A DNA stretch of 64,000 nucleotides, from positions 1 to 64,000 of the forward strand of contig MDLA01000025.1 in the NCBI GenBank assembly GCA_001730015.1, written 5' to 3'. The stretch comes from Chromatiales bacterium (ex Bugula neritina AB1). Lineage in GTDB: Bacteria > Pseudomonadota > Gammaproteobacteria > Granulosicoccales > Granulosicoccaceae. The notes under the pieces were generated by a model that saw nothing but the letters and a program-made list of their open reading frames with translations, had not been told where the DNA came from and did not search any database. The stretch's first letter is position 1. Each line of letters starts with the position of its first letter. Shown here in pieces: positions 17,417-26,451 of the stretch. The translations under genes were made by a program, and so were the position numbers.

Positions 17417-19356
17417 AACTAGGGGTCTGCTATTACCCGGAGCACTGGCCCGAACAGAACTGGAGTGATGATGCGCGCCGCATGCGAGAAATTGGTATAG
17501 ATGTCGTTAGAATAGGCGAATTCGCCTGGAGCCGTCTGGAACCATCACGCGGAGAATTCCATTTCGACTGGCTGCATCGGGCCATAGAAGTTCTGCACAA
17601 AAAAGGCTTGAAACTGATTCTAGGCACACCCACTGCCACACCACCCAAATGGCTGGTCGACGAGCACCCGTCGGTATTAGCTATAGACGAACACGGGCGA
17701 CCCCGCGGTTTTGGCTCACGCCGGCATTATTGCTTTTCATCTGATATTTATCGCGAGGAATGCGCACGTATTGTCACAGCAATTGCCAGTGAATTCGGCC
17801 GGCACGAAGCCGTCACCGCCTGGCAGACAGACAACGAATACGGTTGTCACAGTACCATTATCAGTTATTCACCCTGCGCTCTGGACGCATTCAGACACTG
17901 GTGCCGGGAGCGCTACTCAAGCATTGAACACCTCAACACAGCCTGGGGCAATGTCTTCTGGAGTATGGAGTACAGCAGCTTTGATCAGATCCCACTGCCC
18001 AGTGGCGCGGTAACGGAACTGAACCCGGCTCACCGTCTGGCGTTCTGGCGGTTTTCGTCAGATCAGGTCGCATCGTTTAATCGCCTGCAGACCGACATAC
18101 TCCGCACGCACTCGCCCGCGCGCGATCTGCTGCACAACTACATGGGCAACTTTACCGAATTCGATCACACCACCACCGCTGCCGACCTCGATATAGCCAC
18201 CTGGGACAACTACCCGCTCGGCTTTCTCGATCGCGACAGCAGCGACCAGGCCGATCAGCAAAAGTGGTATCGCACCGGGCACCCGGACTCATCGGCCTTT
18301 CATCACGATCTCTATCGGGCACTGGGAGGCGGCCGCTTCTGGGTGATGGAACAACAGCCGGGCCCGGTAAACTGGGCACCGCACAACCCGGCTCCTCTGG
18401 ATGGCATGGTGCGATTATGGGCCTGGGAGGCATTTGCTCACGGCGCTGAGGTGATGTCCTGGTTTCGCTGGCGTCAGGCACCGTTTGCACAGGAACAAAT
18501 GCATACCGGCCTGCTGTTGCCCGATGGCAGTGAAGACAGTGCTTGCGAGGAAATCAGGCTACTGAAGAGTGAACTCTCCACGGTGGATATACCCGAGGTC
18601 GACAGCGCTCCGGTCGCGCTGATTTTTGACTACGCTGGCGATCAGATGTTACGCATTCAACCGCAGGGAGAAAACTACCAGCCGCTTGAATGGGTCATGC
18701 AGCAATACACCGCAATACGCCGCACGGGAGTTAACGTAGACATCCTCTTCCCCGGGCAGATCAACGACACCACTCTAGAACCCTATCAGCTTGTGGTACT
18801 GGCAAATACGGTTACAGTATCGGGCAAGCTATCGCAGCACCTTCAGCGTTTCCAGGGCCATATTGTCATCGGCCCGCGAAGCGGCAGTAAAACCGAAGAA
18901 TATTCCATTGAACCCGCGCTGCCCCCGGGCGAGCTGCAAAAGCTGATTCCGCTGCGCGTCACCCGTGTGGAATCTCTGCCCGAATTCGCCAGACCGCAGA
19001 CAGACAATGGATTTACTGCGACGCGCTGGCGTGAAAAAGTCTGCACAAATTTGCCACCTGTGGGAAAATTCCCCGACGAATGGGGTTTTTACTATCGCCA
19101 TGGCGATTGTCACTACCTGAACTGCTGTCTCACACCTGATTCACTACTGCAGTTTTTCACGCAACGCATACAGGAAGCAGGAATCGAGACAACAGATTGC
19201 AGCGAAGGCCTCCGGGTTCGCCGGCGAGGCTCGCTGTATTTCGCGTTTAACTACGGACCAGAGGTCGTTACCCTTGAATCCGGCAACCGTTATATAGTTG
19301 GCAACAGCACGCTTCTACCTGCACACGTTGCAGTGTGGCAGCGCCAGGCCAGCTGA
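17413..19356 (+). CDS. beta-galactosidase, GH42 family
   Basis: A 647-residue GH42 enzyme. The N-terminus GVCYYPEHWPE is the family hallmark; the acid/base Glu142 sits in QTDNEYG and the nucleophile Glu313 in VMEQQPG, at almost the same spacing as in structurally known GH42 enzymes. A trimerisation domain and small C-terminal beta domain follow. There is no signal peptide, so it works on imported beta-galactosides. The start overlaps the galT stop by four bases. Having both a GH36 and a GH42 enzyme in one operon means the importer probably accepts mixed galactosides, such as algal or plant galactan fragments or glycosylglycerols; that is inference. Confidence 0.94.
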   Translation: MKLGVCYYPEHWPEQNWSDDARRMREIGIDVVRIGEFAWSRLEPSRGEFHFDWLHRAIEVLHKKGLKLILGTPTATPPKWLVDEHPSVLAIDEHGRPRGFGSRRHYCFSSDIYREECARIVTAIASEFGRHEAVTAWQTDNEYGCHSTIISYSPCALDAFRHWCRERYSSIEHLNTAWGNVFWSMEYSSFDQIPLPSGAVTELNPAHRLAFWRFSSDQVASFNRLQTDILRTHSPARDLLHNYMGNFTEFDHTTTAADLDIATWDNYPLGFLDRDSSDQADQQKWYRTGHPDSSAFHHDLYRALGGGRFWVMEQQPGPVNWAPHNPAPLDGMVRLWAWEAFAHGAEVMSWFRWRQAPFAQEQMHTGLLLPDGSEDSACEEIRLLKSELSTVDIPEVDSAPVALIFDYAGDQMLRIQPQGENYQPLEWVMQQYTAIRRTGVNVDILFPGQINDTTLEPYQLVVLANTVTVSGKLSQHLQRFQGHIVIGPRSGSKTEEYSIEPALPPGELQKLIPLRVTRVESLPEFARPQTDNGFTATRWREKVCTNLPPVGKFPDEWGFYYRHGDCHYLNCCLTPDSLLQFFTQRIQEAGIETTDCSEGLRVRRRGSLYFAFNYGPEVVTLESGNRYIVGNSTLLPAHVAVWQRQAS

Positions 19357-19417
19357 AAACGCCTGCCCGAATCAGGCAACACCCTCAGGTATTTTAATCC
19401 GCATCAATGGAGGTAAT

Positions 19418-20659
19418 ATGCTTCAACATATTAAAAAACTCAGCATCGCTGCAGCCCTGACGGCTGTATTTTCACATGGCGCTATGGCCAGTGATCTCAT
19501 CGTTACTTTCGACGACCTGAACCCCGATAAAAAAGCCGCATTTGATGCTGCAGTCGATGCCTTCAAAGCTGCCAACCCTGATATCAACGTTACATCAAAC
19601 AACGGCGACCGCGAAGCGCACAAAAGCACCATTCGCAACGCACTGCAAAACGACGCACCCGACGTAATCACCTGGTACCCGGGCAATCGCATGGGCCCAT
19701 TCGTCGATGCCGGTCTCTTTATGGATATCTCCGATCTGTGGGCTTCCGATGCAAATCTCTCAGAGAAATTTAATGCCATCAAGCCCACCATGTCACGTGA
19801 CGGCAAGCAATGGGGCGTACCCTACTCCTACTACCAGTGGGGTGTTTACTACCGCAAAGACATCTACGACAAGCTGAGCCTCAGCGAACCGAAAACCTGG
19901 GACGAGCTTCTCGGCAACTGTGACACACTGAAAGAAGCCGGTGTAACTCCGTTTACCATTGGCACCAAGTATCTGTGGACTGCTGCCGGTGTTTTCGATT
20001 ATCTGAATCTGCGTACCAACGGCTACGACGTTCACAACGATCTTACCGCTGGCAAAATCAAATACACCGACGATCGCATTCGTGCAACGTTTGCCAAGTG
20101 GGAAGAAATGCTTGATCGCTGCTCTTTCGTAAAAACTCATGCAACTATGTCTTGGCAGGATGCTATCTCGCCATTCGCCAATGGTGATGCCGCCATGTAC
20201 GTGATGGGCAATTTCTCGGTTGGCCAGTACAAAGACGCGGGCCTTACAGACGAGCAGATCGATTTCTTCCAGTTCCCCGAAATCACTGCAGGTCTGCCGA
20301 GAGCAGAAGAAGCTCCGGCTGACGCTTTTTTCATTCCAGCCAAAGCGCAGAACGTTGAAAACGCGAAAAAGTTCCTGTCGTTTATCGCAACACCTGAAAT
20401 TCAGGGCGAGTGGAACAAGACCATCGGCCAGCTTCCACCTAACGCAGATGCCGAAATCAACACTGACGACAAGTTCATCGTAGAGGGTATGGCGACGCTG
20501 TCAACGGCTGCTGGTCTGGCTCAGTTCTATGATCGCGATGCTCCGGCTGCAATGGCAAAAGCCGGCATGGAAGGCTTCCAGAAATTCATGCTTGATCAAT
20601 CTACTCTGGATGAAGTACTCGAAAATCTGGACAAAGTTCAGGAAGAAGTTTACAAGTAG
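19418..20659 (+). CDS. ABC transporter sugar-binding protein (CUT1)
   Basis: A 413-residue periplasmic binding protein with a clear signal peptide (residues 1-25, ending AMA) and no lipobox Cys, so it should be free in the periplasm. The mature part has the cluster B/MalE-like fold; blocks typical of sugar-binding proteins include DVITWYPGNRMG, WGVPYSYYQWGVYYR and the C-terminal ATPEIQGEWN. A strong ribosome-binding site (GGAGG, six bases before the ATG) fixes the start; an in-frame start at 19298 is rejected. It lies 61 bases after the GH42 gene and is followed by a strong hairpin before the permease genes. The ligand is probably a galactoside, by context. Confidence 0.92.
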   Translation: MLQHIKKLSIAAALTAVFSHGAMASDLIVTFDDLNPDKKAAFDAAVDAFKAANPDINVTSNNGDREAHKSTIRNALQNDAPDVITWYPGNRMGPFVDAGLFMDISDLWASDANLSEKFNAIKPTMSRDGKQWGVPYSYYQWGVYYRKDIYDKLSLSEPKTWDELLGNCDTLKEAGVTPFTIGTKYLWTAAGVFDYLNLRTNGYDVHNDLTAGKIKYTDDRIRATFAKWEEMLDRCSFVKTHATMSWQDAISPFANGDAAMYVMGNFSVGQYKDAGLTDEQIDFFQFPEITAGLPRAEEAPADAFFIPAKAQNVENAKKFLSFIATPEIQGEWNKTIGQLPPNADAEINTDDKFIVEGMATLSTAAGLAQFYDRDAPAAMAKAGMEGFQKFMLDQSTLDEVLENLDKVQEEVYK

Positions 20660-20671
20660 CAATAAGGTACG

Positions 20672-20697
20672 GAGCTGGCTACAACCGTAGCCAGCTC
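20672..20697 (+). other. intercistronic hairpin without T-run
   Basis: A perfect 11-bp stem (GAGCTGGCTAC / GTAGCCAGCTC) with the tetraloop AACC lies 12 bases after the binding-protein stop and 68 bases before the first permease gene. No T-run follows, so it is not a normal terminator. By analogy with the malE-malF region it could protect the upstream message from 3' decay and keep binding protein in excess over permeases. Confidence 0.75.
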
Positions 20698-20765
20698 ATC
20701 AAAGCAGCCGGTTTTGCTTTGCACAGGACCGCCCGAAAACCCAGTAGCAAATACCGGAGAGCCCA

Positions 20766-21956
20766 ATGACAACCCACAGTGTCAACGCAGCTGATCGGTT
20801 CGCCACATCCACCACCAGAGCTGGTATTGCCGGTGTCGCTCTGATTGCCTGTATTGTTGTGCTGTTGTTTGTAATCAACACCGCCATGATCCAGGAATTG
20901 TTCGGCTTCTCTCGAAGAATCGACGCCAGAGTTCCAACATTTCTAGCGCGCATGGACTTTCTTGTTGGCGCCCTCGCTGCTGCATTTTTCCTGATAACAA
21001 GCCTCTCCTGGTATAAAAAAAACAAGGTTGCCATAGCCCCATGGCTTTTCCTGGCAGTCGGCCTGATATTTTTTCTTATCTACGTTATCGTACCTATATT
21101 CCAGTCGATATCGTATTCCTTTACCAGCTGGGACGGCCTCTACGACATCAACGGAACCTGGACCGGAGAGTGGGTTGGCTTGCACAACTACCGCTTACTG
21201 CTCGACGATCCCAACTTCTATACCTCGCTGAAAAACAATTTATTGTGGCTGCTGTTATTCATGCTGGCGGTACCGATCGGGCTTTTTATTGCGCTTTTTC
21301 TAAACCAGACGGTCACTGGTATTCGCATTTATAAATCATTGTTCTTTTTTCCGTTTGTGATTTCGCAGGTTGTGGTAGGCCTGATTTTCACCTGGACCTA
21401 TAACCCGGAGTTTGGCCTGCTCAGTAAAATCTGGGGCTGGTTCTACTGCGACACCAAACTCAATATCGTTGGCAACCTGACGCGGGTGTGCACGGTAGAC
21501 CCACCGTCAATTCTAGGTGATGAAACAATGGCGACCTACGGCATTATTGCCGCCGGGCTGTGGCCGCAAATCGCCTATTGCATGATTCTATACCTGACCG
21601 GCCTCAACAACGTTTCCTCCGATCAGATTGAAGCTGGTCGACTGGATGGCGCGAAAGGCTGGAAAATGCTCTGGCACGTAGTACTTCCACAACTAAAACC
21701 CGCAACCTTTATCGCCATTGTCGTTACCGTGATCGGCGCACTACGCTCCTTCGATATGATCGCCACCATGACTCAGGGCGGCCCATACGGCTCGACCAAC
21801 GTACTCGCCTACTACATGTACGATCAGGCAGTAGGGGAAGGCGTCGGGCGCTATGGATACGGATCCGCTATCGCAACCGTCCTGTTTTTTATCATGCTGA
21901 TCTATATCAGCTACTTTCTATGGCGCATGTATCAGGATGAAAAGGAGGCTGGCTAA
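20766..21956 (+). CDS. sugar ABC transporter permease (MalF-like)
   Basis: A 396-residue inner-membrane permease. It has an N-terminal hydrophobic pair (about residues 20-45 and 60-80), then a standard CUT1 core with a further six segments. The cytoplasmic EAA loop reads EAGRLDGAKGWKMLWHVVLPQLKP in outline, from Glu near 285, and would dock to the ATPase. A GGAG sequence precedes the ATG. The stop codon shares one base with the start of the next permease gene, so the two subunits are translationally coupled. Confidence 0.93.
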   Translation: MTTHSVNAADRFATSTTRAGIAGVALIACIVVLLFVINTAMIQELFGFSRRIDARVPTFLARMDFLVGALAAAFFLITSLSWYKKNKVAIAPWLFLAVGLIFFLIYVIVPIFQSISYSFTSWDGLYDINGTWTGEWVGLHNYRLLLDDPNFYTSLKNNLLWLLLFMLAVPIGLFIALFLNQTVTGIRIYKSLFFFPFVISQVVVGLIFTWTYNPEFGLLSKIWGWFYCDTKLNIVGNLTRVCTVDPPSILGDETMATYGIIAAGLWPQIAYCMILYLTGLNNVSSDQIEAGRLDGAKGWKMLWHVVLPQLKPATFIAIVVTVIGALRSFDMIATMTQGGPYGSTNVLAYYMYDQAVGEGVGRYGYGSAIATVLFFIMLIYISYFLWRMYQDEKEAG

Positions 21957-22807
21957 TGTTCCCCAATCCCATTGAAAAGCGAGCCACCGGCTTTCGCATC
22001 GCTTACAAGCTATCGTTACCGATCGCATTGTTCGTATGGCTGCTGCCACTACTTGCCATCTTCATGACATCCATCCGACCGGCATCGGATATCGCTACTG
22101 GCAACGTATTCGGTGTGCCGAGTTCCTTTCAGCTAATCCAGAATTACGGTGAAGTATTCGCCAAAACCGACGCACTCAAATATCTGCTCAACACATTGCT
22201 GATTGCGATTCCCACCATGCTGATGTCCGTCGCACTGGCTTGTCTTACCGGCTACGCACTGGCTATTTACCGATTCAGGTGGGCGCTGCCGCTGTTTTTT
22301 CTATTTGTCGCAGGGAATTTTGTACCGTTTCAGATTCTAATGCTCCCTGTAGTGGATATGTCCAACCGGCTTGAGATCATCAATACTGTACCGGGTCTGG
22401 TGATGTTCCACGCCGCCTTTCAAACCGGCTTCTGCACCTTGTTTATGCGCAATTTTATGAAAGCCCTGCCATTCGAATTGATCGAATCCGCCAGGCTCGA
22501 AGGCGTGGACGAATTCAAAATCTTCTGGCACCTGGTACTGCCTCTGGTGAAACCTGCAATTGCTGCTCTTTGTGTTCTGATCTTCACGTTCATCTGGAAC
22601 GATTTCTTCTGGGCAACAGTGCTGATACAAGACGCCGCCAGCCTGCCAATAACTGTGGGGGTGCGCACACTGAATGGCGAGTTTGTACAGCAATGGCATC
22701 TGGTGTCTGCCGCATCGCTGTTAGCCGCCGTGCCACCGGTGCTGATGTTTTTTGCCATGCAAAAGCATTTTATTGCCGGGCTCACTCTGGGTGCGACCAA
22801 GGGTTAA
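21956..22807 (+). CDS. sugar ABC transporter permease (MalG-like)
   Basis: A 283-residue permease with six membrane segments and the EAA loop beginning ESARLEGVDEFKIFWH. It pairs with the preceding MalF-like subunit. The start is fixed by the one-base stop/start overlap and by AAGGAGG about seven bases upstream. This is the last gene of the galactoside operon; the next gene is convergent, with only seven bases between ends, and no terminator hairpin was found in that gap. Confidence 0.93.
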   Translation: MFPNPIEKRATGFRIAYKLSLPIALFVWLLPLLAIFMTSIRPASDIATGNVFGVPSSFQLIQNYGEVFAKTDALKYLLNTLLIAIPTMLMSVALACLTGYALAIYRFRWALPLFFLFVAGNFVPFQILMLPVVDMSNRLEIINTVPGLVMFHAAFQTGFCTLFMRNFMKALPFELIESARLEGVDEFKIFWHLVLPLVKPAIAALCVLIFTFIWNDFFWATVLIQDAASLPITVGVRTLNGEFVQQWHLVSAASLLAAVPPVLMFFAMQKHFIAGLTLGATKG

Positions 22808-22814
22808 AGCAAGC

Positions 22815-23246
22815 TTACCGGTCAGCCAGCGCGTCGGCTAAATCTTCAAGCTCACCACACCCTTCGGGACACAATCCACCCAGCTTATCCAGGTTATCTT
22901 CTGCTCTCGCACGTTGCCCGAGCGCTAAAAAAAGCTCCCCCTGATACGCCAGCGCCCCCTTGTGATTCGGGTCGATCGCCAGAGCTTTTTCGTAGGCTTC
23001 AGCGGATTTTTGCAATTTACCGTCTTTGCGGGAGGCATAACCCAGTAAGTTCCATGCATCGGCGTTATCAGAATTGGTGAAGACAATACTGATCAGGTCG
23101 TTGATCGCACGTGCGTATTGCTCTTTATAGATTAGGTGTCGGATAGACTTAAGCTCGGCATTGATATCCGACGTATCTTCGTCGTCTGCCGCGAATGACT
23201 GAGCTGAGAGCAACAAAACGGCAAAGGGAATTATGAGTATTTTCAC
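22815..23246 (-). CDS. small exported TPR protein
   Basis: A 143-residue protein with a signal peptide (residues 1-19, ending SFA) and two to three tetratricopeptide repeats, the clearest being NADAWNLLGYASRKDGKLQKSA in outline (about 60-90) and the next block with NHKGALAYQGELFLALG. The C-terminus has two Cys in a LGGLCPEGCGEL motif that could form a disulfide in the periplasm. It probably acts as a periplasmic protein-protein adaptor; the partner is not known. It stands alone on the minus strand. Confidence 0.8.
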   Translation of the reverse strand: MKILIIPFAVLLLSAQSFAADDEDTSDINAELKSIRHLIYKEQYARAINDLISIVFTNSDNADAWNLLGYASRKDGKLQKSAEAYEKALAIDPNHKGALAYQGELFLALGQRARAEDNLDKLGGLCPEGCGELEDLADALADR

Positions 23247-23366
23247 TGTTTCTACCTATTGATCTGTAGCTAATTCAATACCTTGACTGAAACAATCGTC
23301 AATAGGTTCCCTTCATGTCACACTCCAATACACGGCCTTCACCTTTCAGGTATCCAGCATCACCTA

Positions 23367-24296
23367 ATGAACCTATCTCCCAATATTCGCGCCAGCCTCT
23401 ATATGATGTTATCAATGATGGGCTTCACTGTTAACGATAGCCTGATCAAATCTCTCGACGGCAGCCTTGGTGTGAGTCAGATCATGGCCGTACGCGGCGC
23501 ACTGCTCAGCGTGTTGATCGGTATTATTATCGTACAGCAAAACCTGCATAAGCGGCTCCCTGAGCTATTAAGCAAGAAGATACTTTTCCGTTCAGCAACG
23601 GAAGTACTGGCAACTTTGTGTTTCCTGAGCGCGCTATCCATTCTTCCTTTCGCAACCATCGCCGCTATATTGCAATCTCTGCCGCTCGCAGTTGCTGTCG
23701 GCGCCGCTGTATTTTTGAGTGAACCGGTGGGCTGGCGGCGCTGGGTCGCTATCGGTATCGGCTTCATAGGCGTGCTGATCATCATACGGCCCGGCATGAA
23801 CGGGTTTCAGGCAACGTCACTGCTGGTACTCTTGTCTGTGGTATTCGCTGCCGCACGGGATCTGGTCACTCGCACACTACCGGAATCCCTTCCGTCGCTA
23901 CTGGTCTCAGCGGTGACTACCGTGGCAATCTGCCTCTCCGGAGTCGCCCTAACCACCATTCAGGGTGACTGGCGACCGGTATCATCACAACAGCTATTTA
24001 CACTATCACTGGCATCGTTTTTCCTGTTTTTCGGTTATCAGTTTATCGTTATGGCAATGCGAACCGGAGAAGTGGCTTATGTGGTTCCCTACCGTTACAC
24101 AAGTCTGATCTGGGCAATTGCTCTCGGCTACCTGTTTTTCAACGAAATACCGGATCAACTGACAATTCTCGGTTCTGCGATTGTTATTGCCACGGGGCTT
24201 TTTACTCTATATCGGGAAATAGTCACTGGTCGTCGCTCAGTTACCACCACCACAATCGGTAGTCGGGGTAATGTCTGGTCGGAGCGAAAAAAATAA
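23367..24296 (+). CDS. EamA/DMT-family transporter
   Basis: A 309-residue membrane protein with about ten hydrophobic segments arranged as two EamA repeats, each ending with a GxxLIxxG-type helix (for example the IGFIGVLIIIRPG block near residue 135 and IVIATGLFTLYRE near the C-terminus). Such proteins usually export metabolites. The ATG at 23367 gives the usual short N-terminus; a longer frame from 23283 would add 28 polar residues. The substrate is not predictable; it lies between the TPR gene and glycosyltransferase genes. Confidence 0.85.
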   Translation: MNLSPNIRASLYMMLSMMGFTVNDSLIKSLDGSLGVSQIMAVRGALLSVLIGIIIVQQNLHKRLPELLSKKILFRSATEVLATLCFLSALSILPFATIAAILQSLPLAVAVGAAVFLSEPVGWRRWVAIGIGFIGVLIIIRPGMNGFQATSLLVLLSVVFAAARDLVTRTLPESLPSLLVSAVTTVAICLSGVALTTIQGDWRPVSSQQLFTLSLASFFLFFGYQFIVMAMRTGEVAYVVPYRYTSLIWAIALGYLFFNEIPDQLTILGSAIVIATGLFTLYREIVTGRRSVTTTTIGSRGNVWSERKK

Positions 24297-24359
24297 CACC
24301 AGGCCCAATTCAATGCGGTAACGGGCTACAATGGTAACCCGAATATTGGATCCAGGTCA

Positions 24360-25421
24360 GTGCGGATAGTCCACGTCAATTTATCTAAAGGTTTTCGCGG
24401 TGGTGAACGACAGACGGTTGAACTAGCGCGCGCATTAAGCAACGCAGGGATAGACCAGGTAGTTGTGTGCCGTGAGGAATCACCTATGATTGCTGAGCTA
24501 TCGAGTTGTCAGTGCCAGATCCATATTGTTAAAAACACCTTGCTCTCGGCATTCCAGCCTCCCCTGGCTCCATTCTATGGAAATACCCTGATTCACGCTC
24601 ATGAGACCCGGGCTTCCCAGTGGGCTTACCTGCACAATCTCAAAACAAACACCCCTTACCTGATAACACGTCGTATACAAAAACGCCCCAGCACTAGATG
24701 GTTCACCAGAAAAATCTATATGACGGCATCGTCCATTGTGTCCATTTCCAGCTCAGTAGCATCCACAATGTCGTCATACCTGACCGATATTGGTGCTGAG
24801 CAAACGAGCTCAAATGTTATTCCCGATACAATTTCCGAGTTACCAGCAAGCGCTTCAGCAAATAGTTTACGCGATCAATTCCCTGGTAAATTCCTGATCG
24901 GCCATGTGGGTGCTCTTTCAATTGCAGAAAAAGGGCAGGATCTGATAATTGCGGCAGCACGGGAACTGGAGGCAGACTACCCTCAATTGAAATTTATTCT
25001 GATCGGCGACGGCAAAGATCACCAACAACTCAAATCAAGGGCGGCGGGCCTTGGGAACATAGTCTTTCTCGGTTTTAGAACCGATATCGGTAATCTGCTG
25101 GCGGGCCTGGATACCTTTATATTTCCTTCCCGACACGAAGGTCTGGGTTCAAGCTTGCTGGACGCCTTATCATTCGACCTGCCAATCATTGCTTCGGACA
25201 TTCCCGGTATAACCGACATCATCCGCGACCGGGAAAATGGCTTGCTGGTCTCGCCGGCAGATTCAACAGGGCTTTGCAGTGCAATCAAACAACTCTACAA
25301 CGACAGCGCACTACGGGCACGGCTTGCCGGCAACGCCAGAGAATCTCTGAGAAATTTCAGGCCGAAAATTGTAGCTGAGCAATATCTAGGTATTTATCGC
25401 TCAGTTGTATCTGCGCAATAA
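24360..25421 (+). CDS. glycosyltransferase, GT4-like (GT-B fold)
   Basis: A 353-residue GT-B enzyme beginning MRIVHVNLSKGFRGGERQT, with the acceptor-side GG motif, and a C-terminal nucleotide-sugar domain holding IGHVGALSIAEKGQDLI and the FPSRHEGLGSSLLDAL block (E-x7-E like). It likely adds a sugar to LPS core or another envelope glycan at the inner membrane. The start is GTG at 24360, with CCAGG upstream; no ATG fits. The gene overlaps the next glycosyltransferase gene by 17 bases, so they form one operon with the GT9 gene downstream. Confidence 0.88.
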   Translation: MRIVHVNLSKGFRGGERQTVELARALSNAGIDQVVVCREESPMIAELSSCQCQIHIVKNTLLSAFQPPLAPFYGNTLIHAHETRASQWAYLHNLKTNTPYLITRRIQKRPSTRWFTRKIYMTASSIVSISSSVASTMSSYLTDIGAEQTSSNVIPDTISELPASASANSLRDQFPGKFLIGHVGALSIAEKGQDLIIAAARELEADYPQLKFILIGDGKDHQQLKSRAAGLGNIVFLGFRTDIGNLLAGLDTFIFPSRHEGLGSSLLDALSFDLPIIASDIPGITDIIRDRENGLLVSPADSTGLCSAIKQLYNDSALRARLAGNARESLRNFRPKIVAEQYLGIYRSVVSAQ

Positions 25422-26382
25422 CCGGTACGTATTTGTGCGCCACCACATCAATATAGTTTCAAAAATTAACGGCGTTGGCCTCGATCAGGACGTACGCCTG
25501 CTCACCCGGACACTGCAGTCACAGGGGTTTAAGGTTACATTCAGTGAACACAAGGGTATGAAATCGGCCTGGCGCTATTGTCAGCGAGCGCACCGCTACG
25601 ACGCCAATATCTTTATTGAACGATTTTTCCCTTGCTGGACAGGCTTGGCTGCGAATAACTTTGTAATTCCCAATCAGGAACGCTTCCCCGCGCGAATTCT
25701 CAAACCACTCAAAAAACACTGTAACGGCGTACTCTGTAAAACACGACACGCACAGAATATTTTCAGCGCGCATACCCACACAGCTGAATACATCGGCTTT
25801 ACCTCACAGAATAAATACCGATCGGGAATTGACAAAAACTATTCAGAGTTTTTTCACCTTGCCGGCAAAAGTTCAGTAAAGGGCACAGAGGATATTCTGG
25901 CTCTTTGGGCACTGCACCCCGAGTGGCCCCGGCTAACACTAGTCCAGCATCCGGACAAAGCCCCCGGGTCGGTTCCGGCAAATGTCAACCTGCTGGCCGA
26001 ACGGTTAAGCGATACTGATCTCAGCCAGCTGCAAAACTCAATCGGTATTCACCTGTGCCTCTCGCGCTCCGAGGGCTGGGGACACTATATCGCAGAAGCA
26101 ATGAGCACTGGCGCCGTTGTTATCACGACAGATGGCGAGCCAATGAACGAGCTGGTCAATTCCACTCGCGGCGTTCTGGTTAAATCAGAGCGCTCTGAAA
26201 AGCGGCATCTTGGCACAAACTATTTTTTTGATGCACAGTCTTTAGAAAAAAAAATTCGAAGGCTGATCACCACCACCGACGAAGAAAAGGTCAGACTGGG
26301 TGAACAGGCACGACACTGGTTCAAAGAAAACGAGGCTCAGTTCGGCCCGAGGCTCGCAGCTGCTATAAAACGCCTGATCTGA
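25405..26382 (+). CDS. glycosyltransferase, GT-B fold
   Basis: A protein of up to 325 residues with a C-terminal GT1/GT4-type domain: LCLSRSEGWGHYIAEAMSTG followed by TTDGEPMNEL is a clear nucleotide-sugar binding block with the two conserved Glu. The N-terminal acceptor domain is divergent. No ATG is available near the N-terminus; TTG at 25405 (used here) or GTG at 25435 are the candidates. It overlaps the preceding gene by 17 bases. Target glycan and sugar are unknown, but the neighbourhood suggests envelope polysaccharide assembly. Confidence 0.8.
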   Translation: MYLRNNRYVFVRHHINIVSKINGVGLDQDVRLLTRTLQSQGFKVTFSEHKGMKSAWRYCQRAHRYDANIFIERFFPCWTGLAANNFVIPNQERFPARILKPLKKHCNGVLCKTRHAQNIFSAHTHTAEYIGFTSQNKYRSGIDKNYSEFFHLAGKSSVKGTEDILALWALHPEWPRLTLVQHPDKAPGSVPANVNLLAERLSDTDLSQLQNSIGIHLCLSRSEGWGHYIAEAMSTGAVVITTDGEPMNELVNSTRGVLVKSERSEKRHLGTNYFFDAQSLEKKIRRLITTTDEEKVRLGEQARHWFKENEAQFGPRLAAAIKRLI

Positions 26383-26451
26383 TTATCGATCACTTTAATT
26401 TTTGACTCACAGCATGTCGCATCCACACATTAACACCTAAGCGTTAAACCA

